DNA of 53,547 nucleotides from Moraxellaceae bacterium (GCA_031119205.1 JAVHYF010000032.1:1-53547); one strand, 5' to 3'. Counted from the first letter of the stretch, positions 1 through 8,954 are shown. The notes: a model not told the origin generated them from the letters alone. A program made the numbers and translations.

Positions 1-122
1 CCCACCCCGAGTCGCACTACTTCGCGGTCAGCAAGATCGGCGAAGACCAGTTGAAAGACTGGGCGGCGCGTGCGGGTTTCAGCGAGGCGGAGGCGAAGCG
101 CTGGCTGGCGCCGTTGCTGTGA
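1..122 (+). CDS. metH: Methionine synthase (cobalamin-dependent), C-terminal end only
   Basis: Only the last 39 codons are present, read from base 3 to the TGA at 120-122. The translation begins HPESHYFAVSKIGEDQ and ends in RWLAPLL. This matches the extreme C-terminus of MetH, where E. coli has a comparable HPQSTYYAVAKI...VERWLAPNL segment. That segment belongs to the S-adenosylmethionine-binding activation domain, which takes part in reductive methylation of the B12 cofactor. The rest of the gene lies outside the window, so domain completeness cannot be judged. MetH transfers a methyl group from methyltetrahydrofolate to homocysteine in the cytoplasm. Confidence 0.88.
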   Translation, partial: HPESHYFAVSKIGEDQLKDWAARAGFSEAEAKRWLAPLL

Positions 123-159
123 CCAGCAGCCCCCACGCGTTCAGGTCATTGAGCCATAC

Positions 160-651
160 ATGAGTCGGCGGCGCATCGGTTGGTTCGTGATAGCGGCTGT
201 GGTCTTCTTGGCTGTATGCGTCGCGACCTTCGGCAGTCACTACGGTGCGTTCGCCAGTCGTGACCTCGTGGTTGTATCCGGGAAAATTCGTGCGGTCGAA
301 TTTCAGAACTACAGCTACTACAAATCCAGTGAGGCCGGGAGGCGGGCCGACTTCTGGTTTGACGGCACGCGTGGCCGCTTTGTCTTCGGAGTTACTGGCA
401 GGAAAGACGTAGAGGACGCGCTGAAATCACTCCCGGAAGTTCGTTTCTCCGTCGAGCGTGATGCTTACGAGAGGATGACCGACGGAGACAGCCTGCGGGT
501 GTTTGGGCTGAACATTGCGGGTGTTCCGATTAGCACTGTCGCGGAAGATCAGTCCCGAGGCCGCTTGTCGCTGGGCCAGGCGACATTCTTTTCCCTTGGA
601 ACATTGGCGCTCCTGGCCGGGGGCACGTGGCCGAGGCTCCGCATTCTATAG
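160..651 (+). CDS. Small hypothetical membrane protein
   Basis: A protein of 163 residues that I do not recognise. The ATG at 160 is chosen because upstream codons in this frame overlap metH and encode an Arg-rich, unlikely N-terminus. Residues about 6-24 form a hydrophobic segment after MSRRRIG, so the N-terminus is probably cytoplasmic. A second hydrophobic stretch lies near residues 140-157, just before a short basic tail. The roughly 115 residues between are soluble and probably periplasmic. It lies 38 bases after metH on the same strand and may be cotranscribed, but no functional link is visible. The two-helix arrangement with an extracytoplasmic loop resembles DUF3592-type proteins, but I cannot confirm that. 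Confidence 0.6.
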   Translation: MSRRRIGWFVIAAVVFLAVCVATFGSHYGAFASRDLVVVSGKIRAVEFQNYSYYKSSEAGRRADFWFDGTRGRFVFGVTGRKDVEDALKSLPEVRFSVERDAYERMTDGDSLRVFGLNIAGVPISTVAEDQSRGRLSLGQATFFSLGTLALLAGGTWPRLRIL

Positions 652-898
652 CCCGGCAAGGGGCCTAGCGTGCCCACGCGCTCCGTGGTTACACGCGTAT
701 GCAAGATCTGTCCCGTCAGATTCTGCGTTTGTTGACGGAAGTGCGGTCGACAAGGCGCGTGACCCAAGATAATGCTCAGAGCGCAGGCAAGCCGCTGGCA
801 TAGAGCGCTGGGCAGGCAGCGCGCCTCAAGATCGTGAAACAAGGTTCCGCTGGGATACGCCTACATCCAGCTAGAACACACACTCAAGGCCCACTTCA

Positions 899-2128
899 AT
901 GAGCATCATCTCCCGACTGTCCTCCGCCTTCATGCGCGGCAACCTGATCCTGCTCATCCTTGCCGGCATGGTGTGCGGTGCGCTGCTCGCGCTGGCATGG
1001 CCGGATGCGGGCAAGGCCGCGTCGCTGCTCGGTGCCATGTTCGTCGGTGCGCTCAAGGCCGTTGCGCCCTTGCTGGTGCTGCTGTTGGTGGCCTCGTCGA
1101 TTGCGAACAAGAGCCGTGGCGGTGCCACCGGCATGCAACGTGTGCTGTTGCTGTATCTGATCAGCACCTTCGCTGCGGCGGTGGTCGCCGTCTGCGCCAG
1201 CTTCCTGTTTCCGTCGACGCTGACGCTGGTGAGTGCCGCGGACGCAGGCAAGCCACCGACAGGCATCCTCGCCGTGATGCGCGGCCTGTTGATGCAGGTG
1301 TTCGTCAATCCCGTGGAAGCTCTGGCCGACGCCAACTACATCGGTGTGCTGGGCTGGGGCGTTGCGCTGGGGTTCGCGCTGCATCACAGCAGCGAACCGA
1401 CCCGGCAGATCCTCGCCGACGTCTCGCATGCCGTGTCGCGCATCGTGCAGGTCGTCATCCGTTTCGCGCCCCTGGGTGTGCTCGGCCTGGTTGCCGAATC
1501 GGTGGCTGACACCGGGTTCTCTGGGCTGCGCAGCTACTCCCATGTCCTGCTGGTCCTGCTTGGCGCGATGGCCTTCGTTGCGCTGGTAGTCAACCCGCTG
1601 ATCGTCGCGGTGGTGATCCGTCGCAATCCCTATCCGCTGGTCTTCACCTGCCTGCGAGAGAGCGGCATCACGGCGTTCTTCACCCGTAGCTCGGCCGCGA
1701 ACATTCCGGTGAACATGCAGCTGTGCGAGAAGCTGGGTCTCAACGAGGACACCTACTCGGTGTCGATTCCGCTCGGTGCCACGATCAACATGGCCGGTGC
1801 GGCGATCACCATCACGGTGCTGACACTGGCGGCCACGCACACGCTGGGTATTCCGGTCGACCTGCCGACTGCGCTGTTGCTGTGTGTGGTGGCGAGCCTG
1901 GCCGCATGTGGTGTTTCGGGCGTGGCTGGCGGTTCTCTGCTGCTGATTCCGATGGCATGCAGCCTGTTCGGCATGTCGCTGGATGTGGCGATGCAGGTCG
2001 TCGCCATCGGCTTCATCATCAGCGTGATCCAGGATTCCGCGGAAACCGCACTCAACAGTTCGACCGACGTGTTGCTCACCGCGGCGGCGTGCATGGCCAG
2101 TCCGCAGGACAGCGCGAAAGCCAGCTAG
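899..2128 (+). CDS. sstT: Serine/threonine:sodium symporter SstT
   Basis: A protein of 409 residues, the normal length for SstT, a member of the dicarboxylate/amino acid:cation symporter family that imports serine and threonine with sodium across the inner membrane. Hydrophobic segments run the length of the protein. The family signatures are clear: [12 protein letters not shown] near residues 260-272, followed by [17 protein letters not shown], which forms the substrate and ion site. The N-terminal [18 protein letters not shown] also matches SstT. The ATG at 899 has no strong ribosome site. It stands alone, with about 250 bases of unannotated DNA upstream and an intrinsic terminator downstream. 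Confidence in the family is high; exact substrates are inferred. Confidence 0.93.
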   Translation: MSIISRLSSAFMRGNLILLILAGMVCGALLALAWPDAGKAASLLGAMFVGALKAVAPLLVLLLVASSIANKSRGGATGMQRVLLLYLISTFAAAVVAVCASFLFPSTLTLVSAADAGKPPTGILAVMRGLLMQVFVNPVEALADANYIGVLGWGVALGFALHHSSEPTRQILADVSHAVSRIVQVVIRFAPLGVLGLVAESVADTGFSGLRSYSHVLLVLLGAMAFVALVVNPLIVAVVIRRNPYPLVFTCLRESGITAFFTRSSAANIPVNMQLCEKLGLNEDTYSVSIPLGATINMAGAAITITVLTLAATHTLGIPVDLPTALLLCVVASLAACGVSGVAGGSLLLIPMACSLFGMSLDVAMQVVAIGFIISVIQDSAETALNSSTDVLLTAAACMASPQDSAKAS

Positions 2129-2190
2129 GGCTCTCGTCGTGTCACGGCGCGCTGTTGTGTGGCGCGTCCGGACCCGCAGCAATCAACCAC

Positions 2191-2216
2191 AAAGGGGCCG
2201 GATGGCCCCTTTGTTC
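2191..2216 (+). terminator. Intrinsic terminator after sstT
   Basis: AAAGGGGCC and GGCCCCTTT form a nine-pair stem with a short GAT-containing loop, followed by TTGTTCTTCT. It lies 62 bases after the sstT stop and fits a rho-independent terminator. Confidence 0.75.
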
Positions 2217-2517
2217 TTCTCGAGCGGAGCCCGCTGCGGGTAGTTGTGCTGAACGCGGAAAACTTCCTGTCGCTGGCGCGGCTGCAGCAATGCTGGTCGT
2301 TCGAGCCAGTGATTCCCGTAGCTCTGCAAAGGCGCGCCGCAGCATTGCGTCGGCGTTTCTCGTGTTCATGACGTTTGCCGCATTTGCAGCCCTGGCGGTC
2401 GGGAAGCAGGATCTTTTCCGTGTGCTAGCCTGACTTCTGGCCGCGCCCTTCAGGCTCTGCGGCTGAATCACAAAAAACCAGAACCACGAGGCAACCCGTC
2501 CAGAGGAGGACATCGAG

Positions 2518-3360
2518 ATGACTACTACCCGCGTATCAAAACTGCCCGCGCTGGCAATCCTTGTGATTGCCCCGGCCTTCGCCATGCAGGCGCACGCCGC
2601 CGACACCAGCAAGATCCCGTCGAAGCCCACTTCCCCGATCGTCGTGCAGAGTGGTGAGACCTATGACTTCGGTGGCCGCACGCTGGACGGCAGCAACATC
2701 ACCGACAACGGCTTGTTCCGCTGCTGGGGCAAGACCAATGTCACCATCAAGAACGTCACGGTGAAGAACAGCCCGCGCTACGCGATCCTTGCGCGTGGTT
2801 GCACCAATGCCACCATCTCCAACTTCCACATGAAGGACATGAAGAACAGTGTGGGTGGCATCCGCTTCGACATCGATGGCGATGCCAGTGGCCTGAAGAT
2901 GAGCAACATCACCGGTTACGACGTGGGTGGTCAGGCCATCGAGATCTGGAATGCCAATGGCTTCACGATCGGCGACGTGCGCATCGACCGCTCCGGCGGC
3001 AGTGGCCTGCTGCTGAACAACAGCCGCAATGGCACGGTCGGCACGGTGACTGGCAACTACAACAACCAGAACGGTGGCTATGCGACTTTCCGCGTGGCGA
3101 ACAACAACGGCTCCGTGCGGGTCAAGAAGATCTACTCCCGCAATTCGGGCCGCGGCTTCTTCAGCGTCAGCGGCAGCCGAGATGCTGTCATCGAGTCGGT
3201 GGATATCGCGTCGTCCTCGAGTGAAGGCATCTACATCCAGGATTCCTACAACACCAAGGTCCTGAGCGGGAAGGCCCGCAGCAACTCGGCCAACTGCCGC
3301 ATCCGCGGTGGCTCCGGCAACTCCATCAACGCTGACTGTGGCGGCACCATCCACAACTGA
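2518..3360 (+). CDS. Exported right-handed beta-helix protein
   Basis: A protein of 280 residues with a signal peptide ending near AMQAHAA (residue 28). After it come repeating short beta-strand turns rich in Asn, Gly, Ser and Thr (for example GLLLNNSRNGTVGTVTGNY and NTKVLSGKARSN), typical of parallel beta-helix (PbH1) folds seen in pectate lyases and other polysaccharide-active proteins. No catalytic set can be assigned by eye, so lyase activity is unproven. Cysteines near the first rung and in the last 25 residues could form disulfides. A GAGGAGG-like ribosome site lies about ten bases before the ATG. The gene is monocistronic, with a strong terminator at 3421. Beta-helix fold: fairly sure. 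Polysaccharide role: inference. Confidence 0.8.
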   Translation: MTTTRVSKLPALAILVIAPAFAMQAHAADTSKIPSKPTSPIVVQSGETYDFGGRTLDGSNITDNGLFRCWGKTNVTIKNVTVKNSPRYAILARGCTNATISNFHMKDMKNSVGGIRFDIDGDASGLKMSNITGYDVGGQAIEIWNANGFTIGDVRIDRSGGSGLLLNNSRNGTVGTVTGNYNNQNGGYATFRVANNNGSVRVKKIYSRNSGRGFFSVSGSRDAVIESVDIASSSSEGIYIQDSYNTKVLSGKARSNSANCRIRGGSGNSINADCGGTIHN

Positions 3361-3420
3361 GCGTCGGTCATGATGTAACCAGAGAGGGATGATTTCCCTT
3401 CCCCTCTGCGTCACGCTGAA

Positions 3421-3448
3421 GGGCGGCCTCGTCGGGGCCGCCCTTTTT
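3421..3448 (+). terminator. Intrinsic terminator after the beta-helix gene
   Basis: GGGCGGCC (3421-3428) pairs perfectly with GGCCGCCC (3436-3443) around a seven-base loop and is followed by TTTTT. It ends the beta-helix transcript and lies just before the 3' end of the convergent ATPase gene. Confidence 0.85.
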
Positions 3449-3478
3449 CCTTCGGGGCCTCTGGCAATCCCCCGGGTA

Positions 3479-4183
3479 TCAAAGCGGAAGTTCGTCCAGC
3501 GCTGCGTAGATCGTGCGCAACCAGGTCTTCACGCGCTGACGTTCCAGCATGCCGAGCGCGTCCGGTGTATCGCGGCTATTGAGCGCGGCCCAGAAGCTCA
3601 CGTTCTGGCGATCGATCTTATGCATGCTGGCTTCGTGCAAGGCCGGCAGCGTGAGGATGCGGCCACCCATGTCGAGCACCCGCTGCAAGGCGGGCGACTG
3701 CTCCAGCAGCGTGAAGTCCGAGCCGCGCCCCAGATTCCTGACGACGAAGTAGTTTGGTCCCTCGCCATAGGTGTCGATCAGGCGCCCCAGCAGGTCGACC
3801 GAGTCCTTGCCGCCGTCGGCCAGGTGCCAGAAGTTGACCGCCACGCGCATCTCGGCGAACAGCGGCAACAGGTCGGACTCCTTGATCCAGCGTGCGAGCG
3901 GCGCGGCGGTCTGCGCGGCCAGGTCGACGATGGCGCTGTTCTGCCGGCCGTCTGGCGTCGGATGCTCGAAGGCATGGGCAATCTGGTCCATTGCCTCGTA
4001 GCGCTCCACGATCACCGGCGAAGCGAAGTCTCCGTAGAAGCGCGCAAAGGACGTGTGCGAGCGGTCGGTATCGAAACCCGTGAAAGGCTGCCCGCGGTCG
4101 ATGAAGTACTGCGCCAGCACGCGGGCCGCAACCGACTTGCCGACGCCGCCTTTCTCTCCGCCAATGAAATTGAGTGAGCTCAT
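3479..4183 (-). CDS. Orphan ParA/MinD-type P-loop ATPase
   Basis: A protein of 234 residues. It starts with MSSLNFIGGEKGGVGKS, a deviant Walker A motif (KGGVGKS) diagnostic of the ParA/MinD/CobQ ATPase class. A second conserved element, GFDTDRSH, follows near residue 36, and a Walker B-like AIVDLAAQT lies near residues 84-92. I chose the ATG at 4183, because GGCGAG stands six bases upstream; an ATG five codons earlier lacks a ribosome site. Family members use ATP-driven dimerisation to position plasmids, chromosomes or protein clusters. There is no parB-like gene or adjacent cargo here, so the partner is unknown. Nearby parS-like sites were not seen. Cytoplasmic. Confidence 0.8.
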   Translation of the reverse strand: MSSLNFIGGEKGGVGKSVAARVLAQYFIDRGQPFTGFDTDRSHTSFARFYGDFASPVIVERYEAMDQIAHAFEHPTPDGRQNSAIVDLAAQTAAPLARWIKESDLLPLFAEMRVAVNFWHLADGGKDSVDLLGRLIDTYGEGPNYFVVRNLGRGSDFTLLEQSPALQRVLDMGGRILTLPALHEASMHKIDRQNVSFWAALNSRDTPDALGMLERQRVKTWLRTIYAALDELPL

Positions 4184-4604
4184 GTTCTCGCCGTTCATGA
4201 ATGGCCGCGCTTGCAGCCGTGGGGTAGGGGCGGGACTGTGCGATCAGCGCCTGAGCCTGTCTGCTGGCGCATCCCGTAGAGGTCCGCATCATGGCGTCGT
4301 CGGTAGCAGGGGCGCCCCGGCAGCATTTGCCACTGCGCGCCATGTGCCGACAGCCAGCAAGGTACCGTGGACACCCGCCTTGCCGGGCGTATACCGCCAC
4401 GCCGCCACGCGCGATATTTGCACGAATCCGTGACGCGACCGTGGTCCCGCCTTGTGGGCACGCTGCGTGACCGCTGGTGGCGGGTCGCCCGCAGTTGCAG
4501 TGTACGTCGTTGCATCCCCACCACCGGCCTGCGCCTGCACGTGTCGTCAATCGCGAGTACTGTTGTGCGTTCAGACAACCCGCACATGCGACAGGAGCCC
4601 GGAC
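4184..4604. other. Intergenic region, nothing identified
   Basis: This stretch separates the divergent ATPase and DsbA-like genes. I find no convincing gene, RNA or inverted repeat; promoters for both flanking genes presumably lie here. The base composition is as GC-rich as the surrounding genes, so promoter boxes are not obvious. Confidence 0.5.
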
Positions 4605-5186
4605 ATGGCAGACAGCACTACCCCTATTCCCACTCTTATCCCCGACCCGCTGGAATGGGGTCATGGCAGGAAAATCCTCGAAGTCTTCCTGGAGCCGACC
4701 TGTCCGTATTCCGGCCGCGCCTTCGGCAAGCTCGATGCGCTGCTCGCCCTCGCTGGGGAAGACAGGCTGACGATCAGGATCCGCCTGCAGCCACAGCCCT
4801 GGCACATGTTCACCCCGGTCACCACGCGCGCCATCCTCGCGGCATCCACGACCGCTGGTGGGCGTGAGGCGGCACGCAAGGTCATGGCCGCCATCTACGC
4901 GCACCGCGATGAGTTCGAACCCGTCGACCACTGCCGCGGCCCGCTGCTGGACAAGGCGCCGGCCGAGCTGCTGGCGCGCATCGAGGAGCTCAGTGGCTTC
5001 GCGCTGCGCGCGGCTTTCGAGGACAGCGCGCTGACGCAGCCCGTGAAGTGGCAGGCACGCTACGCGCGGCAGAATGGCATCCATGTCTCGCCGAGTTTCA
5101 TGGTCGACGGGCTGCTGGTTCCGGACATGAGCAGCGGGGACGAGGTGGAGGCCTGGCTGAAGAAGATCGGACTGTCCGCAGGGTGA
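4605..5186 (+). CDS. DsbA-like thioredoxin-fold protein with CPYS site
   Basis: A protein of 193 residues with the DsbA-type thioredoxin fold. An N-terminal strand precedes EPTCPYSGRAF (about residues 31-41), a helical insertion fills the middle, and VSPSFMVDG near residue 162 carries the Ser-Pro (cis-Pro) loop. The active-site motif is CPYS rather than CXXC, so the second cysteine is absent and ordinary disulfide exchange is unlikely. There is no signal peptide, so it is probably cytoplasmic. The ATG at 4605 follows AGGAG with about eight bases of spacing; longer in-frame starts lack a site. Related proteins act in glutathione-linked, isomerase or nitroreductase-type chemistry. The function here is unknown. 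Confidence 0.75.
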   Translation: MADSTTPIPTLIPDPLEWGHGRKILEVFLEPTCPYSGRAFGKLDALLALAGEDRLTIRIRLQPQPWHMFTPVTTRAILAASTTAGGREAARKVMAAIYAHRDEFEPVDHCRGPLLDKAPAELLARIEELSGFALRAAFEDSALTQPVKWQARYARQNGIHVSPSFMVDGLLVPDMSSGDEVEAWLKKIGLSAG

Positions 5187-5949
5187 GCACCGCGACCGGT
5201 TCCTGCCGGCGCTGCTGACTGAGGTTGTCCGTGGGCTGCGCCTGCACCGCGCCGTGGACATGTCGCGATCACGCGAAAACGGTGCAGGCTGTGTGAGCTG
5301 TGCGCCGCGTCGGGGCACGCTGCCGACAAGTGAGCGGCAGACGCAGCTTGATGCGGGCTCGCTGCCGGCAGGCGCTGGCAGTGCGGATTTGACGACGATC
5401 AAACTGCGCGCAGTGCAATGACAAAGGTATTTCTGGGCGAAGCCTTTGATATTCCTGCGCTTGTGCGTTTGCCGGGCAGGCGCAGGCCATCGCCGGCCGG
5501 AGTCAGGGCCTCGCGTGCCGGAATTTCTGGCACGGTGAGTGCAAGGAGCAGGGCGGTGCTGCTTACCATGCATGCATGGCAATCACCGTGGTTCCCGTCC
5601 AGGAGATGTTTCCAGTCGTAGCGAACCAGGTGGAATTGCGTGCCGGCGCGGAGTTTCGGGAAACTCCGGCCGTTCAGGACGGGCAGGCCGCCGGCGCCCT
5701 CCCCAGCCGTTGTATCAATCAGGTGCGTTCTGCGCCTGAAGGGAATGAGCGCTGCCCATTCCCCTTTCCTCTGTCACGCAAGGTGTGTCCGGCCGCTCTC
5801 ATTTCGTCGTGAGGCCCCGGCGTGTCTGCACGCCTGTGATCGTAGCCATGAAGTCGCGGCGCCTTTTCAGGGCGTTGGCCCTTGAAGATCGGTAGCTGGA
5901 TGCGCGTCCGCGTCCGGCAGTTGAACGAATCTGACGAGGAAATCGGATC
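5187..5949. other. Long intergenic region without a convincing gene
   Basis: These 763 bases hold only short open frames with biased, low-complexity translations, and none has a good ribosome site. An imperfect hairpin (GAAGGGAATG with CATTCCCCTTTC) lies near 5738-5769. The region could hold a regulatory RNA or the remains of a gene, but I cannot support either. Confidence 0.4.
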
Positions 5950-6522
5950 ATGCAAGCTGTACGTCACCCCCTTCCCATTCGTGTCCTGCACTGGGCCGTT
6001 GCCGTCATGGTCATCGCCGCGCTGGTGATGAGCACCTTCATCATGTCGCAGATCCCGGACGACGATCCGGAGAAAATGGCATCTGCATTACGTCACATGA
6101 GCGTCGGCCTGCTGATCTGCGTCGGCTCACTGGTGCGCCTGGTCTGGCGCCGCCGCACCCGGCGCCTGCCGTCACTCAGTTCCGGCATGCCCTGGGCCGA
6201 TGTGCTGGCCGGCATCGTGCATCGCGGGCTGGACGTGCTGGTGCTGACCATGATCATCAGTGGTATCGCCATGGCCATCCAGCTCGGCCTGCCCATGATG
6301 GCGTTGCGTGGCGAAGCCTTCCCGCCGCAGATCGTCTCGCTGTTCGCGTTCACGGTGCACGTGGTCGGCGCCTGCGTGCTGAGCGGCGCCTTGCTGCTGC
6401 ACATCGGCGGCGCGCTGTACCACCAGTTCATCCTGCGCGACGGCCTGCTCTCGCGCATGGGTTTCGACCTGCCATTGCTGGAGCGTCGTGCGCAACCGCA
6501 GGCGGAGGGGCGCGACGCCTGA
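5950..6522 (+). CDS. Cytochrome b561 family membrane protein
   Basis: A protein of 190 residues with four transmembrane helices and the histidines that coordinate two b-type haems in the CybB family: His14 (in VLHWAVA), His49 (in LRHMSVG), His137 (in FTVHVVG) and His151 (in LLLHIGG). Members pass electrons between quinols or superoxide and membrane acceptors. GAGGA stands about ten bases before the ATG. It is monocistronic, with no partner electron-transfer gene nearby. The C-terminus is a short soluble, charged tail. Family assignment is firm; the physiological electron donor is unknown. Confidence 0.9.
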   Translation: MQAVRHPLPIRVLHWAVAVMVIAALVMSTFIMSQIPDDDPEKMASALRHMSVGLLICVGSLVRLVWRRRTRRLPSLSSGMPWADVLAGIVHRGLDVLVLTMIISGIAMAIQLGLPMMALRGEAFPPQIVSLFAFTVHVVGACVLSGALLLHIGGALYHQFILRDGLLSRMGFDLPLLERRAQPQAEGRDA

Positions 6523-6587
6523 GGGCAAGAAGGGAAGACTGCGAATGCAGTCGTTGCGTCGCAGCGATAGGTTCGCCGCCAGGTACC

Positions 6588-6625
6588 CAAAAAAGAGTCG
6601 GCCGGCAGGGATACCTGCCGGCCGA
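6588..6625 (-). terminator. Intrinsic terminator of the Kelch/BACON gene
   Basis: An eleven-pair stem (CGGCCGGCAGG at 6599-6609 with CCTGCCGGCCG at 6614-6624) lies just past the stop. On the minus strand it is followed after a few bases by TTTTTT (6594-6589). Confidence 0.85.
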
Positions 6626-6641
6626 TGTCTGGTGCCTGGTG

Positions 6642-8954
6642 TTACTGAGTGAGACCCAGGGTCAGGTTGTAGGCGCCTGTTGAGCCGGAGTAGTAACTGG
6701 TCACCTCGATGGTATAGATGCCCGCGCTGCCAGCGGGCAGTGTCAGGACGCCACTGCCGGCAGGAATCCGCGAGTTGGTACCGCCGCCGCCGTCATCGTT
6801 TGCGGCGATGACTGTGCCTGCCGGATTCTTCAGGTAGACGTAGGTGTCGAATGCCGAAGAGCTGAGCTGGATGGACACGAGATTGCCCGGCGCGGCATTG
6901 AAGGTGTAGCGATACGTGTTGTACGACGTGCCGCGCGACCCTGCTGGACAGCCGGCCACGAGATTGCCCGCGTGGCTGCCGCTCGTGATGTGCGTGCTGC
7001 AACTTGCCGGCGGTACTCCGCCCGCAGCCTGGCTCAGGTTGGCGCTGCTCGCCACGCCCGGGCCGGACACCTGGAAGGACGCGGAGCGCGCACTGCCGGT
7101 GTTTGCCGCCACCTGGAACGATACCGAGCCGTTGCCCGTGCCGCTGGTCGCCGAGGTCGCGGTCGCCCAGCTCGGCAGGCCGCTGAGCGTCCAGGTGCAG
7201 GTCGAGGCCGCGCTGATCTGGATCGACGACGACGTGGCTGCCGCGCCGAAGCTGAAGAAGGTCGGGCTCAAGCTCAGCGCGGACGGACAGGATCCGCTTG
7301 TCGAAGCTGCCTGACTCACCTGCACGCTGTTGCTGTAACTGGCGCTTGAGACCAGCAAGGACGCGTTGCGCGAACTGCCGGTATTCGCTGCGACCTGGAA
7401 GCTCACGATGCCGTTGCCGGAGCCGCTGATTGCGGAGGTCGGGGTGATCCACGACGGCAGGCCGCTCAGGCTCCAGGCGCAGCCGGCATTCACGAACACC
7501 TGGAACGAGCCGGTCGTGGCCGCTGCGGTTAAGCTCAGGCTGGACGGAGACATCGTCGGTGCTGCGCACGAGGCCACCGGAAACTGCGTGATGGTGGCTG
7601 CGTTGTTGCCGAGAGACAACGTGGCACTGCGTGAGCCACCCGTCGAGTTTGCAGTGGCTGTGAACGTGACGGTCAGGCTGCCGGACGCCGGCATGGTCTG
7701 CGCGCCCACGGTGCTCGCGGTCAGCCAGGCGGGGACGTTGGCAATCTCGAAGCGGCAGCCCGCCGCGGCCGTCAGCGTGAAACTGGCCTGACCACCCGTG
7801 GTGGCCAGGGTCTGGGAGCTGCTTCCCGACAAGGCGATGACCTGAGGCGCGCAGGCCTTGCTCCAGATGTACGCCGCATTGCTTGCGTCGTTCTGCTCCG
7901 CCCCACCGGCCAGCAGCAGGTCGCCACCGGGCAGCAGTGATGCAGTGCTGTTACGCACGGCTGCCCGCTTCGGGCCGGTCAGGTTCCATTGTGCGGACGC
8001 CGCCTGGTAGCGGATCAGGCTTCGGGTGTAATTCCCCATCAGAATGACGTCGCCATTGTCGAGCCGCGTCGCGGAAGACACGGCGGTGGCGATGGGCATG
8101 GCAGGGCCGGCAAGGAACTGTCCGGTCGCGGGATCGTAGATTTCTGTGCTGGAAAGCGAAGAAGTGTTTCCGCCACCTGCCACCAGCACCCTGCCATCAC
8201 TCAGCAGGAAGGGTTGCACGTCCTGACGGGGCTGTCCCATCGGCCCGGTGCCAGTCCATTGGTTGGTTGCCGGATCCCACAATTCGGCGCGGTTCAGATA
8301 GCCGCCTGCACTGTCGAAAGCCAAGCCACCTACCTTCAGGACGCGGCCATCCTGTAGTACGACCAGGCCGTACCAGCCACTCACGTCGATCATGTTGCCG
8401 GTCTTCGTGAAGGTATTCGTCACCGGGTCATAGACCTCGGCAAAACGCACGCCGTTGTAGTGGTCCGCGTTCATGACGAAGACCTTGCCGCTCGACAGCA
8501 GGCGTGCGGTCGCACGGGTGCGCGCCACGTTCATGCTGGCCGCTGGCGTCCATTGGCCGGTGGCCGGGTCGAAGATCTCGGTCGTGGCAGTTCCGACCAG
8601 GCTAGGGCTGGTGACGGTCGTGCCGCCGAGCACCATCACGCGACCATCGCGTAGCGTCACGGCGGCGTGCTCTGTCCGTGCCTGCAGCATAGGCGCAACG
8701 GCAGTAAACACGCCGGTCACCGGGTCATAGCGTTCCGCACTGGCATAAGGCGCGGTGCCGGGTCTCGCATAGCCACCGGCAAGAAGGACCTTTCCGTCGG
8801 CCAGCGTACTCGCGCTGTGCATCATGCGCGGAACGGTCGTGTTGCCGGTGCTGGTCGTGGCTGGGGAGACGGTGGAAAAGAGGGAAAGAAAGAAGAGAGC
8901 GAAGACTGCCAGAATGCTGCGGTGCTGCCGGTTGGACGTGCGGAGCCTGTGCAT
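6642..8954 (-). CDS. Exported Kelch-type propeller protein with BACON and PPC domains
   Basis: A protein of 770 residues. A signal peptide occupies about residues 1-32. Residues about 40-365 hold seven or so Kelch-like repeats, each with a GKVLLAGG or GRVLVAGG strand followed by a YDPATGQW-type element, predicting a beta-propeller. Residues about 365-640 carry three Ig-like BACON-type repeats, with recurring GLPSWITPTSA and VSFQVAANTGS elements. The last 100 residues (from SCSTHITSG) match a bacterial pre-peptidase C-terminal (PPC) domain, including FDTYVYLKNP and AANDDGGGG. Nothing enzymatic is visible, so a surface-binding or carbohydrate-recognition role is inferred. It is monocistronic with a terminator at 6588; the ribosome site is weak. 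Confidence 0.85.
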   Translation of the reverse strand: MHRLRTSNRQHRSILAVFALFFLSLFSTVSPATTSTGNTTVPRMMHSASTLADGKVLLAGGYARPGTAPYASAERYDPVTGVFTAVAPMLQARTEHAAVTLRDGRVMVLGGTTVTSPSLVGTATTEIFDPATGQWTPAASMNVARTRATARLLSSGKVFVMNADHYNGVRFAEVYDPVTNTFTKTGNMIDVSGWYGLVVLQDGRVLKVGGLAFDSAGGYLNRAELWDPATNQWTGTGPMGQPRQDVQPFLLSDGRVLVAGGGNTSSLSSTEIYDPATGQFLAGPAMPIATAVSSATRLDNGDVILMGNYTRSLIRYQAASAQWNLTGPKRAAVRNSTASLLPGGDLLLAGGAEQNDASNAAYIWSKACAPQVIALSGSSSQTLATTGGQASFTLTAAAGCRFEIANVPAWLTASTVGAQTMPASGSLTVTFTATANSTGGSRSATLSLGNNAATITQFPVASCAAPTMSPSSLSLTAAATTGSFQVFVNAGCAWSLSGLPSWITPTSAISGSGNGIVSFQVAANTGSSRNASLLVSSASYSNSVQVSQAASTSGSCPSALSLSPTFFSFGAAATSSSIQISAASTCTWTLSGLPSWATATSATSGTGNGSVSFQVAANTGSARSASFQVSGPGVASSANLSQAAGGVPPASCSTHITSGSHAGNLVAGCPAGSRGTSYNTYRYTFNAAPGNLVSIQLSSSAFDTYVYLKNPAGTVIAANDDGGGGTNSRIPAGSGVLTLPAGSAGIYTIEVTSYYSGSTGAYNLTLGLTQ

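Noticed and set aside
896-2182. Long minus-strand open frame opposite sstT
   Set aside because: The translation is a low-complexity His/Arg/Gln-rich string mirroring the high-GC sstT codons; sstT on the other strand is a clear full-length homologue.
3618-5582. 654-codon minus-strand frame across the ATPase and DsbA-like genes
   Set aside because: It crosses two recognised genes and intergenic DNA, with Arg/Pro/Ala-biased translation and no domain; typical of open frames in GC-rich DNA.
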